Assembly: GCA_016286535.1 (NCBI GenBank)
Contig: JAEESZ010000013.1
Span: 1-60,590 of the forward strand
DNA length: 60,590 bases
Direction: 5' to 3'
From: Treponema sp.
GTDB lineage: Bacteria; Spirochaetota; Spirochaetia; Treponematales; Treponemataceae
Shown here: in pieces, positions 43,484 through 52,774 of the stretch
Position numbering within the stretch: the stretch's first letter is position 1
Layout: each line of letters opens with the position of its first letter
Made by a program: the position numbers and the translations under genes
Notes under the pieces: generated by a model
Told to the model about the DNA's origin: nothing
Seen by the model: only the letters and a program-made list of their open reading frames with translations
Databases searched by the model: none

Positions 43484-45013
43484 ATGACAACCCCTGAATC
43501 AGTCATAGAAATCGGTTCAACAGGGGTTAGACTCCTGGTAGCTGAAACAAGGCCAGATAATAAGCAAAACATCCTCGACCGTTCAGAACTTCCTGTTCAT
43601 TTGGGAAGGGATGTTTTTACAAGCGGCATAATCAGTCAGGACACACAAAATCAACTGGTTCAGATTTTTCTCCGTTACAAAGAACAGCTTATTTCCTGGG
43701 GTTTAACTCCAGAAGACACTTATTGTTTTGCCACCACAGCCTTCCGCGATGCAAAAAACTGCGACCCGGTTATGGACCGTATTCTGGTTCAGACCGGTTT
43801 TAGAATCCACATTGCAGACGGAATTGAAGAAAACAAACTTACCTACCTTGGCGTAAGCAGCTGTATTCAGGATCAGAACGTTGCCTTTAAAAATGAAGAT
43901 ACAGTAATTCTTGTAGTTGGCGGAAGTACAACAGAAATCATGCTTATGAATGATGGTAAAATGGCCGGCGTTCATTCCCTCCGCTTTGGAACAATCAGAA
44001 TTGAACAGCATATGAAGTCTCTGGCTTCATCTTACGATAATATCCGCCGCTTCGTAGAAGAATCAATTAACTCTACAAAAGGTTCTTTAGACAGCGAACT
44101 AAACATTTCGAATGTAAAGCAGTTTATTGCAGTTGGTCCGGATGTTACCCTGGCAGCCCTGCAGTGCGGTCAGCCAATTTCTACCTTCCTGTGGAAAATA
44201 GAAAAAGAAAAGTTCCAGCTTTTTGTTCAGGACCTTCAGCATTATACAGTAAATGAAATTGTAGCAAGATTTAAGATTTCTTATACCGAAGCAGAAACCC
44301 TGCAGGTTAGTCTTTTAATTTATAATCTCTTTTTGCAGCTTACAAAGGCCAATACAATCATTGTTCCGGAAACTGATGTTTTGCAGGGCTATCTTCTTAG
44401 TAAAACTTCAACTCAGAATGAATTTCTGATGAGCGAATTTACGGACCAGGTTGTTGCTTCTGCAAAAAATCTTCTTAGAAAATATCATGGTGATGAAGCC
44501 CATGCAGAATGTGTAAGGATGATTTCCTGCCGAATCTACGATGTTATGAAATCTGAAGTTGCCCTGGACAACCAGGCCAGACTTTTACTGGAAACTGCAG
44601 CCATCCTCCATGATATCGGGGTTTTTATTAGAAACGATAATCACAATCTGCACAGCTGGTACATTATTAAAAACTCAGAAATTTTTGGTCTTAACAGAAA
44701 AGACAATACTATTGTTGCAGAAATTGCAAAATATCATAAGGGAGCTTTGAGCCCACAGGATGATGAAAACTTTTTGATGATGCCCCGCTCCGACCGTATG
44801 ACCATCTTAAAGCTTACAGCCATTCTTAGAATTGCTGATGCCCTGGACCGTGGTCACATTCAGCAGTTCAGTGATTTTTCAATCAGGCTTACTTCTACAA
44901 GTCTTGAACTCCACACCAAAAAATCACATAACCCGGTTCTTGAAAGACTGGCCCTGAGCGAAAAATCTGAAATGTTTGAATCTGTTTTTGGATATAAGGT
45001 TGTTTTAATTTAA
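43484..45013 (+). CDS. ppx: Ppx/GppA-family phosphatase with C-terminal HD domain (exopolyphosphatase-like)
   Basis: A 509-aa cytoplasmic protein. The N-terminal half is the ASKHA-fold Ppx/GppA domain: IEIGSTGVRLLVAE (P-loop 1), TAFRDAKN, and VVGGSTTEIML (P-loop 2, about residues 145-155). The C-terminal third carries an HD-type metal site: ETAAILHDIGVFIRNDNHNLHSWYII. This matches Ppx/GppA proteins that release phosphate from polyphosphate ends or hydrolyse pppGpp; which one is not decidable from sequence. Its position directly before ppk1 (24 bp) favours exopolyphosphatase. AAGGAG lies 7 nt before the ATG. Confidence 0.88.
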   Translation: MTTPESVIEIGSTGVRLLVAETRPDNKQNILDRSELPVHLGRDVFTSGIISQDTQNQLVQIFLRYKEQLISWGLTPEDTYCFATTAFRDAKNCDPVMDRILVQTGFRIHIADGIEENKLTYLGVSSCIQDQNVAFKNEDTVILVVGGSTTEIMLMNDGKMAGVHSLRFGTIRIEQHMKSLASSYDNIRRFVEESINSTKGSLDSELNISNVKQFIAVGPDVTLAALQCGQPISTFLWKIEKEKFQLFVQDLQHYTVNEIVARFKISYTEAETLQVSLLIYNLFLQLTKANTIIVPETDVLQGYLLSKTSTQNEFLMSEFTDQVVASAKNLLRKYHGDEAHAECVRMISCRIYDVMKSEVALDNQARLLLETAAILHDIGVFIRNDNHNLHSWYIIKNSEIFGLNRKDNTIVAEIAKYHKGALSPQDDENFLMMPRSDRMTILKLTAILRIADALDRGHIQQFSDFSIRLTSTSLELHTKKSHNPVLERLALSEKSEMFESVFGYKVVLI

Positions 45014-45037
45014 GTAAAATTTTAAGGATAGAGATAT

Positions 45038-47167
45038 ATGGAAAATCGTTTTTTTAACAGAGAGTTATCCTGGCTGGAATTTAATAACAGAGTTCTGGAC
45101 CAGGCTTTAAACAAAGATATTCCTCTTTTAGAGAGACTTCAGTTTCTTTCTATTGTTTCTTCGAACTTTGATGAATTCTTTCAGGTTCGCCTTGCCTCTG
45201 TAAAAAGAAGCCTTTTTGAAAATCCTGATTACACAGATCCTTCCGGCCTTACTCCCCGAATGCTGCTCTCTGCAATTTCTGCCCGGGCTCATCAGATTTT
45301 ATTCACTCAGCAGGAATGCCTTACAAACGAAATTCTTCCCAGCCTCAAAAAGAAGGGCTTTATTTATGTTCCTCAAAATCAATACAGTCCAACACAAAAA
45401 GAATTTCTTCAAAATATTTTCCGCTCTAACATCTATCCTTTATTAACTCCCCAGCGGGCAAACAATACTGAATTTCCAAACATAAAAAATCTGAGCTTAT
45501 ATGCAGGCTTCCTGCTTGAACCTATGGCGGGAATCAGAAATCAAAACATTCCGGACCAGCTTTCGGGTAAAAACGAAGAATCAAAAATTGCCTTCGTAGA
45601 AATTCCAACTTCACTTCCGGGCCTTTACTGGCTGCCATCTGCTTCTTCAAAAGATAAAGAATTCACCTTAATAACAGATATTATTAAAGAATGTGGAACC
45701 CGTCTTTTCCCGGGCTTAAACGTAAAAGAAAGTCTGATTTTTAAGGTTACCCGCGATGCCGACTTTGCCGTTGATGAAGATGCAGGAACAAATTTTATTC
45801 ATGCCATGGAAGATGTTCTGATTCAAAGAAAAACTTCCTTCCCGGTTCAAATTACCTGCGATTCAGGAAGTGACTTTATTCAGAAATTCCTTACAGAAAA
45901 ACTTGAACTCAAGGAAGAAGATATTTACAAGGTTCAGTCAATAGTTGATTTAAGTAAACTTATGGAACTTCGTAACAGCGAAGACACCAGTGACCTGCAG
46001 TTTGATGCCTGGGAGCATTTTTATCCTTCTGACCTGCCCCAGGATGAACCTTTATGGGAATCAATAAAATTACATGACAGAATTCTTCACGTTCCATACC
46101 AGTCATACGACCCTGTTGTTAAGATGATTTCTGATGCAGCCGTAGACCCAAATGTTCTTGCCATAAAAATGACTCTTTACAGAACCGGCTTTAACTCTCC
46201 AATTATTAAGGCCCTGGAAAATGCCGCCCAAAACGGCAAGCAGGTTATTGCCCTTGTAGAATTAAAGGCCCGCTTTGACGAAGAAAGAAACATTGCCTGG
46301 GCCAACGAACTGGAACAGGCCGGAGTAACAGTTATTTACGGCTTAAAGGATTTAAAGGTTCACGCAAAAATCTTAATGGTTATAAGAAAAGAATCAGATT
46401 CCATAAGAAGATACATCCACCTTTCAACCGGCAATTACAACACCAAGACCGCGAAACTCTACTCAGATATTTCCCTCTTTACGGCGAACCCCCTTATTGC
46501 CCAGGATGCAACTTCCTTCTTTAACCTTGTTACCGGCTATTCATCCCTCCAAAAAATGGACTACCTGGGAATGGCACCGGTTACAATAAAATCGCGTCTG
46601 CTCACAATGATAGAAAGGGAAATTGACCGTTCTACTCCCGAAAACCCCGGTCTGATTATTGCAAAAATGAATTCCCTTACTCACGAAGAAATTATTCAGG
46701 CCCTTTATAAGGCAAGCTGTACCGGAGTCAGGGTTTTTCTGAATATCCGTGGTATTTGTATGCTGGTTCCCGGCGTAAAAGACATGAGCGAAAACATCAC
46801 CGTTCTTTCAATCGTTGACCGCTACCTGGAACATTCAAGAATCTTTTACTTTCAAAATGGCGGAGCTTCAGAATTATACTGTTCAAGTGCCGACTGGATG
46901 AGCCGTAACCTGGACCGCAGAATTGAACTTATGTTCCCAATTCTGGATCCTGACTGCTTTAACGATGTAAAGTCTATTCTTGAATCATATTTTAATGATA
47001 ACACTAATGCAAAAATCCTCCTTCCAAACGGAAAATGGGAAAGTGTTAAGCGCAAAAAATCTGAAGATTTGTTTAATGCCCAGCAGGCTCTTTACAAAAA
47101 ATATAAAAAATTGGATGATGAAAAACCAAAAAACACAAATGTTCAGTTTGTTGTAAGAAGAAAATAA
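45038..47167 (+). CDS. ppk1: Polyphosphate kinase 1
   Basis: A 709-aa enzyme that makes polyphosphate from ATP reversibly. The N-terminal signature NRELSWLEFNNRVLDQA and SNFDEFFQVRLA are intact; the phospho-acceptor His region is RYIHLSTGNYNTKTAKLYSD (about residues 466-485); a second catalytic His region follows with TGVRVFLNIRGICMLVPG. Length is normal (about 690-710). Head group and C1/C2 domains are present. It sits between ppx and the GH130 gene in one operon, and an AAGGATAGAGATAT ribosome binding site precedes the ATG. Confidence 0.96.
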   Translation: MENRFFNRELSWLEFNNRVLDQALNKDIPLLERLQFLSIVSSNFDEFFQVRLASVKRSLFENPDYTDPSGLTPRMLLSAISARAHQILFTQQECLTNEILPSLKKKGFIYVPQNQYSPTQKEFLQNIFRSNIYPLLTPQRANNTEFPNIKNLSLYAGFLLEPMAGIRNQNIPDQLSGKNEESKIAFVEIPTSLPGLYWLPSASSKDKEFTLITDIIKECGTRLFPGLNVKESLIFKVTRDADFAVDEDAGTNFIHAMEDVLIQRKTSFPVQITCDSGSDFIQKFLTEKLELKEEDIYKVQSIVDLSKLMELRNSEDTSDLQFDAWEHFYPSDLPQDEPLWESIKLHDRILHVPYQSYDPVVKMISDAAVDPNVLAIKMTLYRTGFNSPIIKALENAAQNGKQVIALVELKARFDEERNIAWANELEQAGVTVIYGLKDLKVHAKILMVIRKESDSIRRYIHLSTGNYNTKTAKLYSDISLFTANPLIAQDATSFFNLVTGYSSLQKMDYLGMAPVTIKSRLLTMIEREIDRSTPENPGLIIAKMNSLTHEEIIQALYKASCTGVRVFLNIRGICMLVPGVKDMSENITVLSIVDRYLEHSRIFYFQNGGASELYCSSADWMSRNLDRRIELMFPILDPDCFNDVKSILESYFNDNTNAKILLPNGKWESVKRKKSEDLFNAQQALYKKYKKLDDEKPKNTNVQFVVRRK

Positions 47168-47200
47168 AACAATTGAAAAGCTAAAGGCAGGAAAATTTTT

Positions 47201-48370
47201 ATGATTCACGAAAAATACTTTCAGATGAAAAAGGAACAGGAAAAATTCCTTTCCAGAAAGAACAAGGTATCTAAAAAATTCTATAACGGAATTTACGAAA
47301 GATACGAAAACCCTATTCTTACCAGAGACAGCATTCCTTTAACCTGGAAGTATGATCTTTGTAAAGAAAGCAATCCATTTTTTATGGAACGTCTTGGCAT
47401 AAATGCAGTAATGAACAGCGGTGCCATTTATCTTAATGGAAAATTCTGCCTTGTTTGCCGTGTTGAAGGTAACGACAGAAAATCCTTTTTTGCAGTTGCA
47501 GAAAGTCCTAATGGTATAGATAACTTCCGCTTTAGAGACTATCCGGTTCAGCTGCCGGACACCTGTGCTGAAGAAACAAATGTTTACGATATGCGCATTA
47601 CACAGCACGAAGACGGCTGGATTTACGGAGTTTTCTGTTCAGAAAGCAAAGATACTTCGAATCCAGATTTAAGTGCCGCAGTTGCAGCCGCAGGAATTGT
47701 CCGCACAAAAGACCTTGAAACCTGGGAAAGACTTCCAAACCTTATAACTAAAAATTCTCCACAGCAGAGAAACGTTTGTCTGCATCCCGAATTTGTAAAT
47801 GGAAAATACGCTTTTTACACAAGACCTATGGACGACTTTATTAACACTGGAAGCGGCGGTGGAATTGGTTTTGGTCTTTGCGATGACATTACTCATGCTG
47901 TAATTGATGAAGAAAAAATCATAAGTAAGAGAATTTACCACACAATAACCGAAGCTAAAAACGGGGCAGGGGCTACACCTATAAAAACTGACCGCGGCTG
48001 GATCCATATTTCTCACGGGGTTCGCAACACAGCTGACGGCTTACGTTATGTTCTTTATGTTTATGCAACCGCCCTGGACGATCCTAGTCGTGTAATTGCA
48101 GAGCCAAGCGGAGTTTTCCTTGTTCCTCTTGGAGCAGAGCGCACTGGTGATGTAAGTAATGTTGTATTTACAAACGGAGCAATTGCCCTTCCGGACGGAA
48201 GAGTCTTTATTTACTATGCAAGCAGCGATACAAGAATGCATGTTGCCACAACAACTATTGATCGTCTTATTGACTACACCTTTAATACTCCTGCAGATCC
48301 ACACCGTAGTCCAGACTGTGTAAAACAGCGCTGCGAACTTATTAAGAAAAATCTTGAATTATTAAAATAG
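47201..48370 (+). CDS. GH130 phosphorylase, probably beta-1,4-mannosyl-glucose phosphorylase
   Basis: A 389-aa cytoplasmic five-bladed propeller enzyme of family GH130. Opening [24 protein letters not shown], then the [33 protein letters not shown] and [19 protein letters not shown] patterns are typical of the 4-O-beta-mannosyl-glucose phosphorylase subgroup. Such enzymes split mannosyl-glucose with inorganic phosphate to mannose-1-phosphate and glucose. No signal peptide. It is the last gene of the operon with the GH63-like gene, ppx and ppk1; its phosphate need matches those neighbours. Substrate assignment to Man-Glc rather than mannobiose is likely but not proven. Confidence 0.85.
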   Translation: MIHEKYFQMKKEQEKFLSRKNKVSKKFYNGIYERYENPILTRDSIPLTWKYDLCKESNPFFMERLGINAVMNSGAIYLNGKFCLVCRVEGNDRKSFFAVAESPNGIDNFRFRDYPVQLPDTCAEETNVYDMRITQHEDGWIYGVFCSESKDTSNPDLSAAVAAAGIVRTKDLETWERLPNLITKNSPQQRNVCLHPEFVNGKYAFYTRPMDDFINTGSGGGIGFGLCDDITHAVIDEEKIISKRIYHTITEAKNGAGATPIKTDRGWIHISHGVRNTADGLRYVLYVYATALDDPSRVIAEPSGVFLVPLGAERTGDVSNVVFTNGAIALPDGRVFIYYASSDTRMHVATTTIDRLIDYTFNTPADPHRSPDCVKQRCELIKKNLELLK

Positions 48371-48378
48371 AACTTGAC

Positions 48379-48978
48379 CTAAATTACAACTGCGCCCTGT
48401 CTTAATACTTTTACATTTCCGTCCTGAATGGAAATGAGGGTTGAAGGCAGGGCTCCTTTTTTTTCGCCGTCATCTACAATTAAAGCGGCTTCTTTTTCGA
48501 ACTCATCAATAATCTGGCGGGGACTTTCAAGAACAGGCTGACCGCTTCGATTCACACTGGTTGAATAAAGGGGTGCTCCAAGCTTTGCTATTATTTTTCG
48601 GAGCCACTCGTCGCCCGGGCAGCGGAAGGCCACGGTTGGAAGGCCTGCTTTATTTACCAGAGGGCAGTCCTCCTTTAAGTTTACAATTACCGTTAATGGA
48701 CCCGGCCATTTTTCCATAACTGAAGAAGGAATATCATCCTTTGTGTACAAAAAGATATCTTCCGGTTTTGCAATCAGCTGAATAAGGGGTTTTGTTTCTG
48801 AGCGGCCCTTTATCTTTCGAATCTGATCATCTGTATCAAAAGTATTGGTAAGGGCCTTTGTATCTACAATTCCGCTGAAGCCGTAAACTGTATCGGTAGG
48901 AAGAATTGCAATTCCGCCATTACTTAAAATATCAGAAGCTATTTGAATTGAGTTTTTATCGTCTTTTTTGATTATCAT
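48379..48978 (-). CDS. tsaC: Threonylcarbamoyl-AMP synthase (TsaC/YrdC/Sua5)
   Basis: A 199-aa cytoplasmic enzyme for t6A tRNA modification: it makes threonylcarbamoyl-adenylate from Thr, bicarbonate and ATP. Marks are LPTDTVYGFSGI, KIKGRSETKPLIQLI, WPGPLTVIV, VAFRCPGDEWLRKII and STSVNRSGQP. There is only the YrdC domain, no Sua5 C-terminal domain. An AAGGT ribosome binding site lies upstream. It is the last gene of the leftward operon from uraA, 35 bp behind the Helicase_C_3 gene, and 8 bp from the convergent GH130 stop. Confidence 0.93.
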   Translation of the reverse strand: MIIKKDDKNSIQIASDILSNGGIAILPTDTVYGFSGIVDTKALTNTFDTDDQIRKIKGRSETKPLIQLIAKPEDIFLYTKDDIPSSVMEKWPGPLTVIVNLKEDCPLVNKAGLPTVAFRCPGDEWLRKIIAKLGAPLYSTSVNRSGQPVLESPRQIIDEFEKEAALIVDDGEKKGALPSTLISIQDGNVKVLRQGAVVI

Positions 48979-49013
48979 TTTCTACCTTCCAGAATCCTGA
49001 AGTTTTTCAAATA

Positions 49014-51077
49014 CTAAAAGCGCATTCTTTTTATATGAGAAATCTTACTTACAAGAATTGTTATATTTTCTTTATCCGGTTCAACCTCAAAGCGCAGAAT
49101 TGCTTCTCCGGTCTGCTTTGAAAGAAGCTTTGGATAGCCTACCATAGTAAAAAGTTTTCCGCTTCCGTCTGCCTGAGGCATTACAATTTCAACCATATCT
49201 TCTTCTTTTATGCTGCTTTCAAGGAGTCTTACTTTTCCCGGAAAATTCATACCATCTGCTTCAATTATTTCTGACCGTATGCTTGCATTTAACAGCTGCT
49301 CCTTAGACAAAATCATTCTGCTCTTAATTCTGTGACTAAGATTTTCCTTTTTGTTTTCGTCCATGTCGCTTTCGTTCAAAAGTAAAAGTAATTCATCAAT
49401 CTTCTTTTGTCCCTCCTGGCCGGAAACTTCTTCGTAAGAGGCCTTTTGCTTAAGCATGGAAATTTCCTGACTTTTTCTTAAAAGCGGAAAAGACAGATTC
49501 ATGGAAGGCCTTTCGCTCTGCCTGAGGTTTCCTAAAAAGTCAAAGCCGCATTCGTCAATAAAAGAAGAGATATTTGCATCGAGCGGAATATTTAAAAGAT
49601 AAATTCCTTCTGCCAGCTTTTCTTTTAAATAAGGTTTTATTTTTGGATTATTTTCTGCAAGGGTAATGTTATTGTCTTTTACTTTTAAGATATAGCCCTT
49701 GTAAATTGCTGCGCTGGAATAAGAAGCATACCATTCTGCTATGTTGATTTTTAAGTTTTGGGGAAGTTCGTAGTAAGAATATTTTTCCATTTGGGCGCAG
49801 ATTTTTTCCGGTGTCCAGGAATAATCAAAACTGTAACATACCGACTGCCTTACAATTTCGTATTCTGTTACCAGCTCGCATTTTTTTATTAAAAGAAAAT
49901 CTGTAAGAGGCAAAAGTTTTTTGAGCCTGAGGCCCGGCATAATTGAAACTGTAAAAGTTGAATCTATATTTAAAACTTTTATGTCTTCGTTTGTTGTTTC
50001 TAAAAAAGTTCCTGCGGCATAAACTTCTTCGCCATCTCCAGTAAGTCCCTTTTTCTGTAAAACTCCAAAAGCCATTGCTGCAGAAATCATTCTGTCTAAA
50101 AGGTCCGCATTCTGAACGGCTTCTGCTCCGTCCTCGCTTCTGGCTGCTGCTAAAATCTGAGAAAATCTGCCCCGTTGGGAAACTGCACTGCCGTCTTCGC
50201 TATAGCTTCCAACGAGGAAGGCCAACCTTAAAATTGAAGTTTTTGTAAAACCCGACTGAGGAATTGAAGCAATGCAATCAAGAAGTAACTGGGCCTCTTT
50301 TTGTAAACCGGCCTTACTAAAACGGGAAACAGCTGCCGCACACAAAAGGGCATACTGCATTGAATCTTCCAGTTCTGCAAATTTTTCAAGCCTGAGAGAA
50401 TCAAGCTCAAAGCCTTTTTCGCCTTCCTTTACAAGAGAAAGATTTATAAAAGAAGTCATTAAAAGCTGTATGCATTTTTCTTTTTGAAGAAAAATCATTT
50501 CCAGGCGGTTCAAATCATTTTTTTTAATTGTGCCGTCCGCCTTGCAGGAAATCTTTTTAATTTTTAAATAAGAAATAAAGGCCGCAAGGAAGTTTGGCGA
50601 AATGGTAAAGGAATCTTCAGAGACCTGACTTTCTGTCTGTGGATTTTCTAAAACCAGGCGATAACTCAAATATGGCTTTAAGGCTTCCTTTAAAAAAGGA
50701 TTGATATAAAGATATTCTTTAGAGGAGTAGAGATCCTTTTTTGAATAAATAATAAGTCTTTCGTTAAGATTGATGATTTTTGAATAAAGCTGACCAAGAG
50801 AATAAGTATCCTTAAAAAATTCTACAAGAGTATCTTTTGTTACTTTAGAAATGATGGAAATTGCACTAAGGACTTTTACATCATCTTCATCTAGAAAATC
50901 GAGAATGGCCTTTGTGTTTTTTTCGTTCTTAATAAAACTTGCAAGCTGACTGATTAAGCGCTGTTTGTTGTAGGGAGTTTTAATATCTCCCAGATAGAGG
51001 CGCATAATATTAAAAAATGTATTATCGTTTAAAGATGAAACAGCTTCCTGCCAGCTTTCAATTTCGTTATCAATCAT
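49014..51077 (-). CDS. Helicase-associated protein (Helicase_C_3-type), partner of XPB
   Basis: A 687-aa cytoplasmic protein without ATPase motifs. The second half carries the Helicase_C_3 signature region (LLPLTDFLLIKKCELVTEYE, then YYELPQNLKINIAEWYASYS), found in proteins encoded next to bacterial XPB helicases. The first 300 residues are helical winged-helix-like repeats. The reading frame overlaps the end of xpb: an ATG at 51077 sits in ATGATTGA with the xpb stop, indicating coupled translation; a TTG at 51086 is an alternative. It probably binds or regulates XPB; this is inferred from context and from the family. Confidence 0.7.
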   Translation of the reverse strand: MIDNEIESWQEAVSSLNDNTFFNIMRLYLGDIKTPYNKQRLISQLASFIKNEKNTKAILDFLDEDDVKVLSAISIISKVTKDTLVEFFKDTYSLGQLYSKIINLNERLIIYSKKDLYSSKEYLYINPFLKEALKPYLSYRLVLENPQTESQVSEDSFTISPNFLAAFISYLKIKKISCKADGTIKKNDLNRLEMIFLQKEKCIQLLMTSFINLSLVKEGEKGFELDSLRLEKFAELEDSMQYALLCAAAVSRFSKAGLQKEAQLLLDCIASIPQSGFTKTSILRLAFLVGSYSEDGSAVSQRGRFSQILAAARSEDGAEAVQNADLLDRMISAAMAFGVLQKKGLTGDGEEVYAAGTFLETTNEDIKVLNIDSTFTVSIMPGLRLKKLLPLTDFLLIKKCELVTEYEIVRQSVCYSFDYSWTPEKICAQMEKYSYYELPQNLKINIAEWYASYSSAAIYKGYILKVKDNNITLAENNPKIKPYLKEKLAEGIYLLNIPLDANISSFIDECGFDFLGNLRQSERPSMNLSFPLLRKSQEISMLKQKASYEEVSGQEGQKKIDELLLLLNESDMDENKKENLSHRIKSRMILSKEQLLNASIRSEIIEADGMNFPGKVRLLESSIKEEDMVEIVMPQADGSGKLFTMVGYPKLLSKQTGEAILRFEVEPDKENITILVSKISHIKRMRF

Positions 51078-52773
51078 CAGCTTCAAGTTCTCCGCTATAA
51101 CGTAGAATTTTATATTCGTATCCCTGTTCTGCTAAAAACTTCTGGCGGTTTGAACCAAATTCTTCTTCAACAGTATTACGGGTAATTAAGGTAAAGAATC
51201 TTGATTTTCTCTCTTTTGGTCTTAGGATTCGTCCAAGCCGCTGGGCTTCTTCCTGCCTGCTTCCAAAAGTTCCGCTTACCTGAATTGCGAGGCTTGCATC
51301 AGGTAAATCTATGGCAAAATTTGCAACCTTAGAAACTATCAGCACCCTGATTTTTCCCGCCCTAAAGTCTGCATAAATTTCGTCTCTTTGAGAATTGGGA
51401 GTTTTACCGGTAATAATAGGGCAGTTTAAAATCTCTTTAAGTTTACTAAGCTGCTCCAGATACTGACCAATTATCAAAATCTTATCTTCTGTATATTTAT
51501 TAATAATCTTCTGAACGACTTCAATTTTGCTTTCGTTCATACTGGCAATTTTATGTTTTTCTCTTGCATTGGCTACGGCATATTCTATTTCTTTATGCAC
51601 AGGTAAATCTATTCTTACTTCTACACATTCTGCCGATGCAATCCAGTGTTCTTTTTCAAGTTCCTTCCAGGGAACATCATATCTTTTTGGTCCAACAAGA
51701 CTGAATACATAACCTTCGCAGCCGTCTTCCCTTACCAAGGTTGCGGTAAGGCCAACCCGTCTTACAGCCTGCAATTCTGCAACAACTCTAAAAACCGGAG
51801 CCGGCAGCATATGAACTTCATCATAAATAATTAATCCCCATGGCCGCTGATGAAAAATTGAAAAATGAGGATATGGACCTTCTTTATTTGGCCTCCAGGT
51901 TAAAACCTGGTAAGTTGCAACAGTAACCTGTTTAATTTCTTTATTCTCGCCGGAATATTCTGCAATCTGATCTGCGGTAAGGTTAGTTTTATCTAACAGT
52001 TCATCTATCCACTGGTGAACGGCACTTATGTTCGTTGTAATAATGAGGGTTGAAGTTTTAAGCATATCCATAATTGTCATTCCAACTATGGTTTTTCCTG
52101 CCCCACAGGGAAGAACAATAGTTCCAAAGCCTGTTCCGGGACCTCTGTCGCCTACAAGTGCTTTTGCAGAATTTCTTTGATAATCGCGGATTTGTAAAGG
52201 CGCCCCCGATGAAGTTTTTTCTTTAAGACATACATCGAGTGGTTCGCCGTCACCAAGAGGAACATTATCTTTTATAGGCCAGCCTGCCTGAAGCAGAAGC
52301 TGTTTTATGGTTCCCCTGTCTGTAAGCTTAAGAAGATAAGCATATTTTGGCTCATCTTCTTTTATGGCGCTCAATAATTGTTTTACGGAGCGGTTAGCAC
52401 CGATTTCTTTATAAACCGGAAGGCTGTCGGCTACAAGATAGAGAAATTTTTCGCCTTCCACTTCGGGCCCTTCCTGCAGACTTATTTTTCCAAAACGGGA
52501 AGAAATTTCTTTAATCCACATTACAATCGATTGCGGAACATCGTAGCGGGCATATTTTTGCAGAACATTGATGGCATCCTCTGCAACAAAACCGGCACTT
52601 GCAGCGTTCCACAATGAAAGAGGAGATAATTTATAAGTATGCAGATGTTCAGGAGATTTTTCCAGCTCCGCAAAGGGAATCAAATCGTTACGGCACTCTT
52701 CTGCCAGAGGCGCATGCACATCCAGCAAAAGAGTACGGTCACCCTGAACAATTAAAGGGTTTTCGTAGTTCAA
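51070..52773 (-). CDS. XPB-type DNA helicase (ERCC3/Rad25 family)
   Basis: A 567-aa superfamily 2 helicase. Motif I LPCGAGKTIVGM (about residues 227-238), motif II DEVH (IIYDEVHMLPAP), motif III GLTATLVRED, and a C-terminal motif region FGSRQEEAQRLGRILRPK are present. The N-terminal 160 residues match the XPB damage-recognition part. Bacterial XPB proteins unwind DNA 3'-5'; a repair role is assumed. The start is TTG at 52773, one base after the stop of the PTS_EIIC_2-type gene, with GAGGA about 11 nt upstream, so it depends on coupling. It is paired with the Helicase_C_3 gene. Similar pairs occur in treponemes and actinobacteria. Confidence 0.9.
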   Translation of the reverse strand: MNYENPLIVQGDRTLLLDVHAPLAEECRNDLIPFAELEKSPEHLHTYKLSPLSLWNAASAGFVAEDAINVLQKYARYDVPQSIVMWIKEISSRFGKISLQEGPEVEGEKFLYLVADSLPVYKEIGANRSVKQLLSAIKEDEPKYAYLLKLTDRGTIKQLLLQAGWPIKDNVPLGDGEPLDVCLKEKTSSGAPLQIRDYQRNSAKALVGDRGPGTGFGTIVLPCGAGKTIVGMTIMDMLKTSTLIITTNISAVHQWIDELLDKTNLTADQIAEYSGENKEIKQVTVATYQVLTWRPNKEGPYPHFSIFHQRPWGLIIYDEVHMLPAPVFRVVAELQAVRRVGLTATLVREDGCEGYVFSLVGPKRYDVPWKELEKEHWIASAECVEVRIDLPVHKEIEYAVANAREKHKIASMNESKIEVVQKIINKYTEDKILIIGQYLEQLSKLKEILNCPIITGKTPNSQRDEIYADFRAGKIRVLIVSKVANFAIDLPDASLAIQVSGTFGSRQEEAQRLGRILRPKERKSRFFTLITRNTVEEEFGSNRQKFLAEQGYEYKILRYSGELEADD

Positions 52774-52774
52774 A

